A stretch of 64,000 bases of DNA from Rhizophagus irregularis (GCF_026210795.1 NC_089437.1:4464001-4528000), one strand, 5' to 3'. Numbered from the stretch's first letter, positions 1 to 12,323 are shown. Notes: generated from the letters alone by a model not told the origin. Made by a program: numbers and translations.

Positions 1-3000
1 CAGAGTTACCATATAAACTTGGTCCAATAGATTTAGTTAACAAATGAGGAATAATTATATCTACATAACGTGAAATATCTGAATGATGTGTCTTTTTTAA
101 AAGTAAATTATGAAGAGATTGCAATAATGATTCTGAATATTCTAAGTCAATTTCAGCGGCTATGTTTAAAAGAAAAATATTTCAGAATTTATCAATTAAT
201 TTATAAATAAATATCGTAAAATAAGATAACTTACACGCAAAATCCAATTTATTTAAAATTTGTGGAACATATGCTTCAAATAATATAGGTTCAATAGCCA
301 ATTCAGACAAAGCATCCAAAGTTTTTACATAATTAGCTTTTTTTAAATTCATTCCATGAATATTATCAATTTTCATTTCATCTTTATCATAAGGTAGAAT
401 ATCCAAGAAGACTGGAAGTGTAACCTCCAACACAATATTTGATTTATATTTAGCTATATTAGCTAAAGACTTTAATGCTTCATTTCTAATAAATGTGAAT
501 TGAAGAATTAAAATAGGTGTTTAAATAATGCATTTAAAAATAGATGAGCGTCTCTATCTAACTTACGAAATTTCCTGGTCAGTTTCTTCCAAGACTGCTC
601 GATTAAAATATTGTAAAATAATTCCGACTTCATCATCATTAAAAAATTGGTGTAAAAATATCATATCATGCAACCCGAGTAATCCACAAAGTCTTAATTC
701 ATTATATTCATTTTGACTTAGTAAAGCTGAACTAAATATTTCTATATAAACATCTTTGAAAGATGATAACGGCGTGACAAAATCAGCATCTATAAAACCA
801 AAGTAGAAAATCAATAAAGAATTTTATTGTATTAAAAAAACATTTTAGCGCGATGAATGGGGAAAATAAAAGTATATACCTAAATCTTGCAATGGGTTTT
901 CGATTGATCCATATAGATTTTTGCTTGCCGTTATAAATACTCTTAATACTTCCAATATACCCTTTTTCCTTGTTGCTAACTCACTTTCTTTATATTGTTG
1001 TATTAAGACTCTCAAAGTAGCCAACATTACAATGTTAAAAGACGGGTCTATTAATTTTCAGAAATATTCAAATTCTTTCAGTTATCTTCTATCTTTACGG
1101 TACCCTCTCCAGAAACCTTTTGATTGTTTACCTGAAGCCATAGCACAATACATTAAAATCCTTCCACATGGTTTAGCCAATTTCAATTCTGGTTCTTTTA
1201 AATTTTCCATACATTCAGTTATAATAGTCTTTAAAAATTGTTGTAAATGATCCATTTTGTTTATTATTCCTGAAGATAATGTAGCAACGACACTTTTAAT
1301 GGCTTCCAATGCTATAATTTCAAATGAATCATCAGTAGCATTTACTACCTAAAATACAAATGAGAGAAAAAAATTAGATTCAAAAGAAATTTGAATTAAA
1401 AAAAAAAGTTTGTCAAAAAATTTAGTACTTCTTCTCTAAGATATTCCCATAATTCTTCCAAGTGCGGCACAATTGATTTTGCACCATACACTGGAGCACA
1501 TGATGCTAAAGTTTCCATCGAATCTTTCTATAAAAACAATTTATTAATATACTACCCTCGAAAAATAAAAATTTTTAAATATTATACCTTTGCATTGCCA
1601 GAACTTGAAGTTAATTTTTCTATTAATAATGGCATAGCAAGTTCGGCAAAATATGGTGTAGCTGACAAACATTCCCTAATAAATGTGTATTGTTTTAATA
1701 TTAATAATAATAAATCCAAATAAACTTATTCAGATATATTTTTACCTGAGAGCAATTTTTAAGTCATCAGCTGTTATACCATATGGATCATCAGGTGGTG
1801 GTTTAAATGTAATTGGAAAATAACAAAATGTTACCTCAAACAACAACTGTATAAAATATATTTTTAAATAATTAATAAGATAATTAATAGTTATTCAATT
1901 TGATTTCGGACTATGTCAGGAACTAGAATCTCCAACTAAATTGAATTTCCCGATACGACTACCCACTAACAAGACCCGGATAAATGTTTTTATCAAAAGA
2001 TTAAATGTAATTCATACTTCAATACGCTTAGAAATATCAAATTCGTGTATAATTAATTTAACTAAAGAAAATGCTAATAATAAATTTCTTGGATCTTTCT
2101 CTCCATCCATTACTTGGATAAATCCAATAACAAAATCTTGTTCCGCTTGCTTTAACGCTAATAAAATAAAAAATTCTAGTAAGTAAATGATTAAAATTTA
2201 AATTTAATATTAATCAAATTCTTACCACTTAAATGGTGCTTCAGCAGCCTATCAAATATTTGAAATACATAATGTCTAGTTGTCTGCTGAAATGATTGGA
2301 CATTTACACTAGTAAATATCCTATCAAATAAATATTTAAAAACAATGTATATAATTAAAAATACATATTTTTATATATTATGCTTAAAACATTCACATAT
2401 AATACGTACGACTTTGCAACCTTTACAGAATTTTCATCATGAAACGCATTAAAACGTGTAAGCGATTCTATTCCTTGCAATAATTCAGGTACACTTGCTG
2501 TATCTGATAACCTTTCGCAATAAAAATCCACCAACACATTTACTATAGAATTTATTGAAATATTTTAATAGTGTGAATAGTTCGTAGCTTGTTAAAGAAA
2601 ACAAAAAAGTAAATTACTTGCTGCATTATTAACTTGCTCTTGTGGACAATCAGCAAGAACCGCTGATAAAAGTCCAGTTCCTGCGTTTACATTTACAAAG
2701 TGATTAAACAAAATAAATCAATCAATAATTTAATAATTTTCTAATTAGTATAACGAGTGATACATACCCTTGGCACGAATTGTAACATCTTCATTTGTCA
2801 AAAATTCGCCCAGTACTTGAACAAGAGTTATCAGAGTCGCTTGTCCACTTTTTATACCTTAAATCAAATAAAATATAAGTTCGAATGATTATTTAAAAAA
2901 AATAACGTAAATTTTCGTAAGTTGCATACTAGATACGATTTCGGAAACAATGGATTTTGCTTCTTCTGTTGCATCATTTGAAGTGACCATATAGTTCCTT

Positions 3001-3014
3001 ACAAGTCGTTCCAT
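1..3014 (-). CDS. MET18: MMS19/MET18 cytosolic iron-sulfur assembly factor, 3' end outside window
   Basis: HEAT-repeat scaffold of the cytosolic iron-sulfur targeting complex. In known homologues it delivers clusters to DNA polymerases and helicases, including the XPD helicase of TFIIH. The gene is split into about a dozen short exons. The start is the ATG at 3014, opening MERLVRNYMVTSND; exon 1 runs 3014-2930 and its phase fits the next exon (SGQATLITLVQVLGEFLT). Diagnostic family segments follow: VDFYCERLSDTASVPELLQG (about 2535-2470), then FPITFKPPPDDPYGIT (about 1830-1770), which is the conserved MMS19 N-terminal block. Further exons at about 1620-1510, 1500-1420, 1340-1130, 1050-890, 800-570 and 440-230 read as amphipathic helical repeats. 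The C-terminal part lies beyond base 1. No stop or frameshift was seen in the exons read. Family identification is firm; internal exon edges are approximate. Confidence 0.9.
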
Positions 3015-3309
3015 TTTTTTTCAAAATTATTTTCTCCAATTAATCCGATAATTCTCGATAAATTCTAGAGTGAATTTTAAAAAATTTTTTGATTAAATTA
3101 AATTAAATAAAGAGAATTTATTATCATAACAAATTCCAAGACAAAATTTATTAAAATTGATAAGGATTGATAAAAAAAAAAAATGATTATCATTCATCTT
3201 TAGTCTGACTTCCTAATTTGTCTAATACGAATCAATTTTCCTAGTTAAGTCTCACATGTGCACAAGTCAAATTATCCTCCCATATTTTTATTTTTTTTTT
3301 ATCTCTGTC
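3015..3309. promoter_or_regulatory. Bidirectional promoter between MMS19 and GAA1
   Basis: The two start codons face away from each other across 295 bases, so both genes must take their 5' untranslated regions and core promoters from this stretch. It is very AT-rich, with A/T runs near 3170-3180 and 3285-3300. I see no convincing TATA box in either direction. Confidence 0.6.
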
Positions 3310-6100
3310 ATGTCAGATACTGCTCACGCGTTAAAAAGAATTAGAACACGGAGAAGATTATTTCGAACTCTTAAAAAATGGATTTCAAAACTTCGGTACT
3401 TATTAATGAAATTATACTGTTATTAGTATAATACTATTATTAACACACATGTTAATATAGGTTTCTTTTATTCGCTGTTGGGATATGTTGGCTATTTATC
3501 CTCCCATCTGAACAATATCACAAAAGCACCTATATTTCAGAAAACGCCCTTCTTCCTGGTCAGGTTTGTGAATTTATTTTTGAACCTATCTTCAAATAAA
3601 AATTCTATATAACATTATATTTTCATATTTTGTTATAGGTCAATACATATTATAGTTGGGGTCAAGTTCATGAAGCAGCAGCTTTTCGAGATAATATAAC
3701 CTTATTATCAAATTCTTCAAATATAGAGTAGGTCAATTGATAAATAAGCAGAGGTATTTATTTGCAAACATAAATTTATAATACTTATCAATTCTTAGTA
3801 TTATTTTTGAAAATAATTTAGGAAAGCTGCTTATATAGAAAATGAGTTACGAAAAGCTGGATTAAAAACAGCAATGCAAAATTTCACGTTTAACATGTCT
3901 GGAAAGGTAATTGCTTTATTTATAAAAACTCTTTTTTCTCTTAAATAACCTATGATTCATTCATTCATTTTGTTTAGAAAATTTCTGGAATAAATGTTTA
4001 CGGTGTATTCAAAGCACCACGCGCAGATGGGACGGAGGCACTTGTATTGAGCGCTCCATGGAAATCAAATGATGGTGAAACGAGTAAGAATTTCATTTTT
4101 TTTTGATCCTGGTAAAATTTTTTTTACATTTTTTTTTTCAATTTGTAATTAATTGTTTTTTTTAAAAAAAAAAATTAGTCAATACCAATGGAATAGCAGC
4201 TGCCCTGTCAATAGGAAAATTTTTCAAGGGTAAGAATATCAGTTTTTATAATTTTATGCATTGTTAAAATAAAAATATTATTATACTAAATCAAGTTTAT
4301 TAGGTTACACTTATTGGTCCAAAGATATTATTCTTCTTATAACTGATGGTGGAGAAGCCGGTGTTCAGGCATGGCTTGAATCATATCATGACCATCCTCG
4401 ATCAGGTTTGATTAATATTATTTATTTTGTAATTTTTATTATAAAATTTTAATTATTTTAATTTTTTAATTATTTCATTTTTATAAAGCCATTTCATCGA
4501 CGCCATTATTTTTAAGGTCTGGTGCAATTCAAGCTGCTATAAATTTGGATTTTCCAAGCACTAATGATTACAAAGCATTGGGGATTTTCTTTGGTATTTA
4601 ATTTATAAATTTATATTTTTACATCTGAAATTTATGTTTTAACATAATTGTTTGTATTTCAGAGGGTGTCAATGGACAACTACCTAATTTGGATTTAATA
4701 AACACGGTCATAAGAGTCTGTCGGAGTTCATACAGTATTCCCATTATGTTGCACGATTCGGGTCACCATTATTCTAATTATGATAACGGCAATTATTATG
4801 ACTCCCTTCATAATTTATTGCAGACAATGAGACATCAGGCTTTATGTCATCCAACTGGAAGCCACGGCTTATTTTTCAGGTAAGTTTTTTGTTTATTGCA
4901 ATTTTATTATTTTTTCAATTATTAGTTAACACTTCTATTGTAGGTATAAAATTGACGCCATAACTTTATATGGACATACTACTGCTCAAACCTCAAATTC
5001 ATTCAGTTTTATAGAAATTGGATCGTAAGAGTTTATTGCATAATTTAGTTATCACTTTATTAAAAATTAAATAGTCTTTTAATTTTAATGATTAATAAAT
5101 CATAGAATCGTGGAATCAACCTTTAGAAGCTTAAATAATCTTCTAGAACATCTCCATCAATCTTTTTTCTTCTATCTTTTACCGACTCCAGAACGATATA
5201 TTTCTATAGGATCATATCTGCCACCTGCATTATTGTTGACTGTTGGATTGATTCTCCAAATATCCTTTGTTTTCTCCCTTTTTTTCTATATATTTTTGCT
5301 TAAAACCTCTATTATTATAAATCCTTAATATTTAACTTAAAATACGCCTTAGAACTATGGGGGAAAACAGGAGATGATTATGCTGAAGAATCAGTTTCTG
5401 AAAATTCTCAACCAGAATCAAGTTCATCAAGTAAAGATGATAATTATGTTGTTCCTTTACCATACAATAATCGACAAAGACAAATTTTATTTCCTATGAC
5501 AGTCTTGATTGTTAGTCATTTTGCGGGATTACTTATTTTCTTTGTTATAACTAATCATTTTTCCTATAACCAATTGTCGAAAATTTTTGGTATACCGGTA
5601 AGAGATTTAGATGTAATAAATTTTCTATTTAGTATTCTAAATATATTAAATTTATTTTATTGTGTATTTAGGAATTTTTATTTACATTATCATTGATTAC
5701 AAGCATATCAATATTAATACCAGCAACTTTAATACAGATACAAAAATCAGATTGGATGGTATTGAAATCATTTACTTTGGCATTTACAGCCATGATAATG
5801 TCATGTTTATCGGTGCTTAATTTTAGTCTAGCAGTTTTTAGTTCATTAATAGTCATAATCCCTTTTTCATTATTTAAACCAACTCCGAAATACAAATTAT
5901 TACAATATTTACAATTGCTAGTATTGATAATGATATCACCACCTGGAATATTAATATTAAGTGGAACTAACCTAGAAAAATTTTTAAGGTGGGCTTTAAT
6001 GGAGTACGAATTACTTGGAAGTTATTTATTACCTTTTATTTGTTGTTTTTATTGGCCCAGTATTTTAGTTTATAGTGTAATTATTTTTTCTGATAGTTAA
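3310..6100 (+). CDS. GAA1: GPI transamidase subunit GAA1
   Basis: ER membrane subunit of the GPI transamidase complex, which attaches preassembled GPI anchors to proteins. I place the start at ATG 3310. Exon 1 (3310-3395) gives MSDTAHALKRIRTRRRLFRT and ends in phase 2, which matches exon 2 (FLLFAVGICWLFILPSEQYH, then YISENALLPGQ). The ATG at 3378 is out of frame with exon 2. Order of landmarks: N-terminal membrane anchor; luminal M28-peptidase-like domain with ALVLSAPWKS (about 4040-4070), DIILLITDGGEAGVQAWLES (about 4325-4385) and RHQALCHPTGSHGLFFRY (about 4830-4945); acidic linker near 5385-5450; and a C-terminal bundle of hydrophobic segments from 5490 to the TAA at 6098-6100. About nine introns, most under 110 bases. 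The gene looks intact and is expected to be essential. Confidence 0.92.
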
Positions 6101-6836
6101 ATTTATAAAAAAAAGTAAAGATGCCATTATTTTATTATTTTAAATACTTGTATTTGTTATCTATAAACTAATAGAAGAATTATATATTTATTTTCTGCTC
6201 CCAATTTTAACGCAATTTTAACGTCCATGATGACACTTGTACTGATTTCCAATTCAATCTTCAGATTTCAGAACATGATCAATGAATGTACTTGAAACCT
6301 GTTATATTGCGAGTCACAATAAATGTCATTATTATGATCCAGAAGAAAATTTGGGCTCAACTATTTAATACAGTAGAATATGTGTTTATCATAAGTTTTT
6401 AACCATATTTTAAAAGTGAATTCAAGAAAACGCAAAAGTTTAATGTAATCATGTTGCTACTCTTGATTTGATCAGATGATAGACTGATAGGGTGGCGGCT
6501 GTGTAACCGTACTCATAATAAATAACTCTTGTGCCATCTTTTAGTTTCTTTGCTTTACCATAGAAACTTTATGTTCTGAATTAATAAGAATAGTTAAGAA
6601 TGTGAGCATGTCTTTTTAGCTTTTGATTCACTAAAATAGCATTAAATAGTAATGAAAAAACCAATTTTTTCGTAACATTAATATTTTTTTTTAAAGAATT
6701 TTTTTTTTTGTTTTTAGAGTAGAATTGGTCCAATAGACAATAGACTAGGTATCTTAATTATCATATTAACAACTTTTTTTTTTTTATAATTTTACATTTA
6801 TATTATTACTATTTATAGTTGTTAGTTGAATATAAA
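6101..6836. other. Intergenic, no gene recognised
   Basis: AT-rich spacer holding the 3' flank of GAA1 and the 5' flank of the RNase III-like gene. Poly-T runs occur near 6690-6715 and 6775-6785. No supported ORF, repeat or RNA gene. Confidence 0.5.
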
Positions 6837-8137
6837 ATGAATACAGTAAAGAGAAGTACGGAATTACCATTAATTAGCCTCGATAATATAGGAATCAATT
6901 CGACTGATCAAGATGAAGGAAGACAAATTAGTAAAGAAAAGCAACACCAAATTTGTCTAAATTTTATATTCATGTTAGGAATGTCACAAGGAATCAATGA
7001 AGAAGAAATTTCAAAAATTCTTTCCTCAAATTTAAAGGTTTTAGATTCTTTTGAAAATATAATTGGTACCATTTTAAATAAGATGGTTAAATATAAATCA
7101 AATGAAAACAAAAAATTTCAATCATCTAATAAGGTAGATCGATTAAATCAGTCATCAAAAAATGTGGAGGAAAGTACTATACTTCCTTTAGTTATGTACG
7201 AAAGTGATTATGATTCAGAAACTGTGAAAATATCTGATGAAAAAAATATCGTTAACTCTGATATAGAAAACATGGACACTTCTGATGAAGAGGAAGAATA
7301 TATAGAATCTGATACCGATATTGAGGATATTATTGAACTTGATGAAAATTTTTTAATTGAGAAAGAAACAAAAGAAAATACTCTTATAAATACAGAACAT
7401 AATAACAATGAAAAAAGAACGTCACAGAATTGTAATACTGTCGAAATCACTAAACCTAAAAATATAGATAGATTGATAATTACGAAAGATGATAACCCAC
7501 CAAGATTTAAATTATTTTGTAAGTTTCTTTTTTTTTAAAAAAAAAATTATATTTTGTATCTAAAATCCTTCATTCATCTTTATATTTATTTAATTTTAAT
7601 ATAGGTAAATATATAAAAACTCCAGAATTTAAAAATCATGCTATGTCACTTAGATTACCACCGTTACCAGAAATTCGTGACGTTATTATTCGTGGAATTG
7701 CCAAAGGAAGAAATGAGTACCCAATGCAATGGAATCGTTACGAATTTTTAGGAAATCGTGTACTTAAATTATTTATCTCAAAAATTGTCCTAGAACATTT
7801 CAAACTAATTTTTAATCAATCATTAGAAAATGTTATTAATTTTTTAAATAGTAATAAATTATTTGCCGCCTATTGTATGTGCCTAAATTTACATGAGGAT
7901 AATCATATATCTCAAGATGCTTGTTGTAAAACATACTCTAATGCTTTTAAAGCTTACTTTGGTGGATTGTACTTGAGTCAAGGTGAAAGTGGCGTAACTG
8001 AATATCTTACAAAGTTATTGATGCCTCTATTATATAATCTGGCTAATTATCAATCTAAAATCAAACCACGTATACTATGTGATAAATTACTAGGAAAGAT
8101 AACTGGTGAATATTTTGATATGGAATGGCTTATTTAG
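6837..8137 (+). CDS. RNase III-fold protein with degenerate active site
   Basis: Two exons (6837-7518 and 7605-8137, phase 1) encode 404 residues; the splice joins a split cysteine codon. Residues 1-230 are unfamiliar: a helical stretch around 30-95, then a strongly acidic, serine-rich region (about 135-200) with many E/D runs, probably disordered. Residues about 245-390 match the RNase III domain: WNRYEFLGNRVLKLFISKIV aligns with the signature helix (usually E-x-LEFLGD) and SNAFKAYFGGLYLSQG with the second catalytic helix (usually DxFEAxxGAxxLD). Of the four metal-binding residues only E274 is kept; the other three positions are N278, N340 and K343. Two-metal cleavage is therefore unlikely, and an RNA-binding or structural role, as in mitochondrial ribosomal protein mL44, is more plausible. 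No double-stranded RNA-binding domain follows. The start is the first in-frame ATG. No frame lesion was seen, which argues against a pseudogene. Confidence 0.72.
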
Positions 8138-8664
8138 GAAGAAGAGAGAAGATAAATTACTTTAGAATTGATATTTTAGAAAGCAATTAATAAACTTAAT
8201 AATGAATGTTATTACATATCTATCCCTCGTGTGCCCAATCATTTTTGCTAATTTTTTTACTCAGCAAAGTGATTGTCTAGCCTTTAGGTCACCTTTTATA
8301 CGTGCTACGTATGAAATAAATCACGCCCAATGAATTGGTAAGTTTTACCTATAAAAGTAAGTATTAAATATCTAATATTACAGATTTTTAAATTGGAATC
8401 CGAAGCCATATAATTTGAAGTCCGTTTACTTTTGGTTCTTGCTTTGATTATTTCGTTCAAAGTAGGTGATTTAATAAAGCGCGTTAATTTACTTTTATAA
8501 AACTTTTTTTAAAATAAAATTTAAGAAAAATTACAATGAAACAAATATAATATTAATTAATATTTTAGTAAAGATTTATTAAATCTAATACTGAAATACA
8601 TTATTTTTTTTTAAAAAAAAAAGTTTATTCAGTTATTAAAATTGTTCTAATCATTTATATTGTT
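8138..8664. other. Intergenic between convergent genes
   Basis: The RNase III-like gene (plus) and the aspartic protease gene (minus) converge here, so this is the shared 3' flank. It is AT-rich with A/T homopolymers near 8505-8515 and 8605-8622. Nothing else is recognisable. Confidence 0.5.
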
Positions 8665-9861
8665 TTATAAAGAGGTTGCAAATCCAACACTCTTGTTTTT
8701 CATATCATATACTGAATAAACATTTTTTAAGAAAGGTACACCAATAAGCCAAGTATTAGCATCTAAAATTTCTATAGGTAATATGGTTGAAATACAATGA
8801 AATGAATCTACTGGTGATATACATAAATCTTTAGATTGAATAGGATAAACAATACCACCAATTTTAAAAGAAATTATAGTAGTTGAATTTGATGGAATAA
8901 TATATAATTTAGAATCAGTAACATATTTTGCACCTGGAATTAAATTATGAACACTTGCAGCATCATTTTCAGGCATTAAAATATTTGAAGTTCCAGTATC
9001 AATAATTGCACTTCTTCCAATAAAAGAAATTGGTTGATTATCAACAATTGCATCATCTATATTTATTTGCCAAAGACCAAATGTAGCAGAAGTAGGATAA
9101 ATAACTTTATTAAAATTAATTTTACCAGTAAATTTAGATTCATCAACTCCACCCAAAGTAAATGTTCCTTGATCATCAAAATCTAAAGCATGAGAAAGAT
9201 GAAAACTAAATATTGGTTTAATTTCATTTTTTTTAACTAATGCTGATGTTAAAGTTGAAGTATTCATAGTATTTAAATCATCAAAAGCCAATCCTATAAT
9301 CCCATCAGGAACAAAATTTGCATTATCATCAGAAATTTCATTTGCGAGACCAAAAATTTGTTGTTTAAGAACAAAATCACCAATTTTAATATCATCAATT
9401 CCAGTAATACCAGAAGCAGAACCGATACCAAATTTAATTGACCAAGGATTACCTGCAATTTTAAAAGTTTTTGATTTTGCAGAATCAAATTTATTATGAT
9501 TTGTACAAGTAATTGAAATACAATCCTTATTTGGAACAAAAAGATTTGATGAACCAGTATCTAAAATCATATTAAAATCCTGATTTCCGATAGTAAGTTT
9601 TCCATAATATCCAATATCATTTTGTTCAACTTTTAAGATAACTGTATCCTGTTTTGAAGCTCTACGATAAAGACTGCGACGATTTTTTGAATTTAATTTT
9701 GAATATTTATTTAAAGCAGCTTTTTTCGTATACTTTGCATAATCATAAACATCAATATTCGTGGAAGGAGACTTGGACAACTTTATACTAAATAAAGGTT
9801 CAGCATTAATGATGACTGCAGGAAGGATTATAAAGAAGAAGACAAGTTTCATAGTTTTCAT
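8665..9861 (-). CDS. Secreted pepsin-like aspartic protease (family A1)
   Basis: Intronless, 398 residues. It has a signal peptide (about 1-20, hydrophobic core LVFFFIILPAVIINA), then a basic propeptide (about 21-70) ending near NRRSLYRRAS, a plausible dibasic processing region. The mature bilobed protease has D101-T-G-S and D288-T-G-T as the two catalytic aspartates, C114/C119 as the usual first-lobe disulfide, C347/C356 in the second lobe, and the C-terminal block ending in SVGFATSL. Length and order fit saccharopepsin/cathepsin-D-type enzymes of the vacuole or extracellular space. One oddity: the flap tyrosine (Tyr75 in pepsin, YGTG context) is phenylalanine at position 144 (SIKFGIG). The start at 9861 is followed by a second ATG at 9852; either gives a signal peptide. 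The reading frame is intact. Confidence 0.93.
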   Translation of the reverse strand: MKTMKLVFFFIILPAVIINAEPLFSIKLSKSPSTNIDVYDYAKYTKKAALNKYSKLNSKNRRSLYRRASKQDTVILKVEQNDIGYYGKLTIGNQDFNMILDTGSSNLFVPNKDCISITCTNHNKFDSAKSKTFKIAGNPWSIKFGIGSASGITGIDDIKIGDFVLKQQIFGLANEISDDNANFVPDGIIGLAFDDLNTMNTSTLTSALVKKNEIKPIFSFHLSHALDFDDQGTFTLGGVDESKFTGKINFNKVIYPTSATFGLWQINIDDAIVDNQPISFIGRSAIIDTGTSNILMPENDAASVHNLIPGAKYVTDSKLYIIPSNSTTIISFKIGGIVYPIQSKDLCISPVDSFHCISTILPIEILDANTWLIGVPFLKNVYSVYDMKNKSVGFATSL

Positions 9862-11699
9862 GGTTACAAAAAAAATATATATATATATTTTTATATTTAG
9901 TATGAAACGATGTTAAAAATAATAAAGGTTAGAACCTTTCTTTTTTTTTTCAACGATATCCCAAAAAAAGGATGGAAGAATTATGATGCAGAGAAAATAA
10001 TTAATATTTATAGAAAATTATTGTTTTACAGTATACAATGTATACAAAAAGCGGTCAATGAAAAATTGGTCAATAAAAGAAACAGAGGTTCTGCGGTTAA
10101 TAATAGTTAACAAAACGGAGTTTCGCTTTTGACCGTTCCATTATAGAAATTGTCGGATAACCTACGATTAAGAGAAGCTAAAAATAAGTGTATGATATAT
10201 TCTTGGCAATTCGTTTTTTTGTCGAAGATCATAATATAATTATCTATTATTATTGGCGTTCATTTTATTATTAAGTTAATATTAGTAAATAGGAAGTACG
10301 AACCCGAACTCCGAGCGTACAAATTTAGATTACAAAGGAATATCCATAAACTAAACAAAGTCATTATTTATTATGAACTTACCATATTATACAATAAGTT
10401 ACACCCGTTTAGGGGGGGATTTTTTTTTTTAAATGCTACCCATTCAATTTGGAATATTCTAGCGTAATAAATACTATAACTGCGTCACTATTGTGTCTTT
10501 TACAATAAGAACATGATAGTGAAATTTGCTGAGCTAAATGAAATAATTAATCAACCACAATTGATAATTTGTAAATTAATGGTAAGATATTTCTTATTTT
10601 ATTTATTATTAACGCCATTAGCGCCGAAGTGACTATTATATATATCATTTAGACAATGTACATTTTGTGTGTGACTATCGTACTAAATACATGTATGCAC
10701 AGTAAATATTAGAGAAAGTCTTTCGATCGAATGTGTCAGAATTACGCTTATCGCGTGATCTTTGCAACGTGACTCGATCATTTTTTAACAATGTAAAAAA
10801 TTGTCGTGGTTACTCCATGCATATTATTTTTTTTTTACAAAATTTTCAGGGATGAATTCTTAAAAAAAAAAAAAAAAAAAAAAGGTCAAATGTTTCAATG
10901 TTTCAAATGTTGCATATTGTTACCTCTCCTTTCTTTTTATATTTCAATTTTTATTATCGGAAGTAGATCAAAAATGATCGGAATCTTTTATAACCCAGAT
11001 TTAATCTGATGATGAACTTATCATTATTTTATCTTTTCAAGTATTTGAACCTTTTAATAAAACATTAGAAATTTTTTTATCACGTAAATTCTAGAAATTT
11101 ATTTCAAATTATAAATCATAATATTGGAAAATTAAAATTAAATAAAAAAATTATTTGACTTTTCTCCGATAAAAATAACCTTTCAAATTATGAAACCAAA
11201 TGATAAATTCACATTTCTAAATAATAATAATTCTTAATGTTTCACATTATTTATATTTTGTCAAACAATAATTGATTCAATAAAATTTTTTTCTTGAAAA
11301 AAAAAAACTAAAAATTTGATCAAAAAAAGTAAAATATTACATCTTTTAACTTTTTTTGGATAATTAATAAGTTTACTGTTTCATTTTAACGAAAGTTAAT
11401 TATTAACAATAAATTTTTTTTTAACTTTTTATACTATTAAAATTCAAAGATTGAGACAGAAATAGCATAAAATTCATTACCTAACAACTTCATAATACAC
11501 GAAATGTTAATGCTGCGGCTCCATACCCCAATATATGATCTACTCTGATCCCACTTAGAGTTAATACGTACTAAAATTAGAAAATGTAATTCTCACTTTT
11601 TGATCATAATATTTATTTTTATAATCAAGGATTTGTTTCAAGATAAATTATCAATATGCAAGATTAAAGGATTAAAGAAAAAAAGTGTCTCAGACATGT
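9862..11699. other. Long AT-rich intergenic region
   Basis: Separates the divergent aspartic protease and small secreted peptide genes. Contains an (AT) run at 9875-9890, a G7 tract near 10410 next to a T run, and an A-run of more than 20 at about 10862-10883. Short ORFs here (for example 9910-10110 and 10806-11009) have homopolymer composition and no recognisable motif. No RNA gene seen. Confidence 0.5.
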
Positions 11700-11707
11700 T
11701 ATAAATA
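11700..11707 (+). promoter_or_regulatory. TATA box of the small secreted peptide gene
   Basis: TATAAATA lies about 250 bases before the start codon at 11954. A C/T-rich and A-rich leader between about 11730 and 11953 lacks any upstream in-frame gene. The TATA-to-ATG distance is compatible with a long 5' untranslated region, typical of strongly transcribed fungal genes. Confidence 0.5.
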
Positions 11708-11953
11708 CGCTTCAATTTTCCTTCTTCAATTCACAACAAAAAATTTCATTTCTCATTTAAAAAAACAAAAAAACAAAAATTTTAAAAAAATAATTGAATA
11801 AGAAAAAAAACCCCATTTTTCTTTTACTTCATACAAATTCTTCTTTCATACAAATCTTCTTCTTTTGTTTAACTGGTTTAAACAAACAAATTCAAGAAAA
11901 AAAAAACACTTCTTTTACTTTACATTTTATCAAATCACAAAAAAAAAAACAAA

Positions 11954-12323
11954 ATGATGAACTCAAGATTTATCGTATTTTCCGCTTTCTTGTTAGTTTT
12001 GATTTCCATGATTCTTTCAGTTTCTGCCGCTCCCGTACCTCGTTCAGGTAAATATTATATAAATAATTAAAAATTTATCATTGATCATATCTTTTGAGAA
12101 AATTCTCCATTATTAATACATTTATTTATCTTTTATTTTAGATCTCATTGCACGTGCTAAAGAAGCTGATATTAATGACCAAGATGTTTTATTAACAGAT
12201 GCTATCCCCGTTACTTCTAATGGTGGTGATTTAAAACCTTATAATAAAGATGATGAAGTAGATCAAAAAGTTGTAGATGATGGTAACGAATCTCAAGGGG
12301 ATGGTAAAGGACTCAAAATTTAA
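11954..12323 (+). CDS. Small secreted peptide, candidate effector
   Basis: Two exons (11954-12047 and 12142-12323) joined through a GT...AG intron of 94 bases in phase 1 give 91 residues. The N-terminus (MMNSRFIVFSAFLLVLISMI) is a textbook signal peptide with a likely cleavage site after SVSAA. The mature product is about 65 residues, cysteine-free, acidic and glycine-rich towards the end (sequence ends GDGKGLKI). It has no transmembrane segment after the signal and no recognisable domain; a single RAK tract near the new N-terminus is the only basic patch. A TATA box lies upstream and a polyadenylation-like AATAAA sits near 12520. Secretion is inferred from composition; an effector or signalling role is a guess. 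Confidence 0.7.

Noticed and set aside
3378-3395. ATG at 3378 as start of GAA1
   Set aside because: Its frame (MDFKTS) does not match the phase needed by exon 2; the upstream ATG at 3310 gives a continuous membrane anchor across the intron.
9910-10110. Possible small gene with 66 codons
   Set aside because: Lysine/isoleucine-rich frame driven by AT composition, no motif, no start context and no intron logic.
10855-10885. Long A-run as a retrotransposon poly-A tail
   Set aside because: No upstream element sequence, target duplication or ORF remnant; homopolymers of this kind are common throughout the window.
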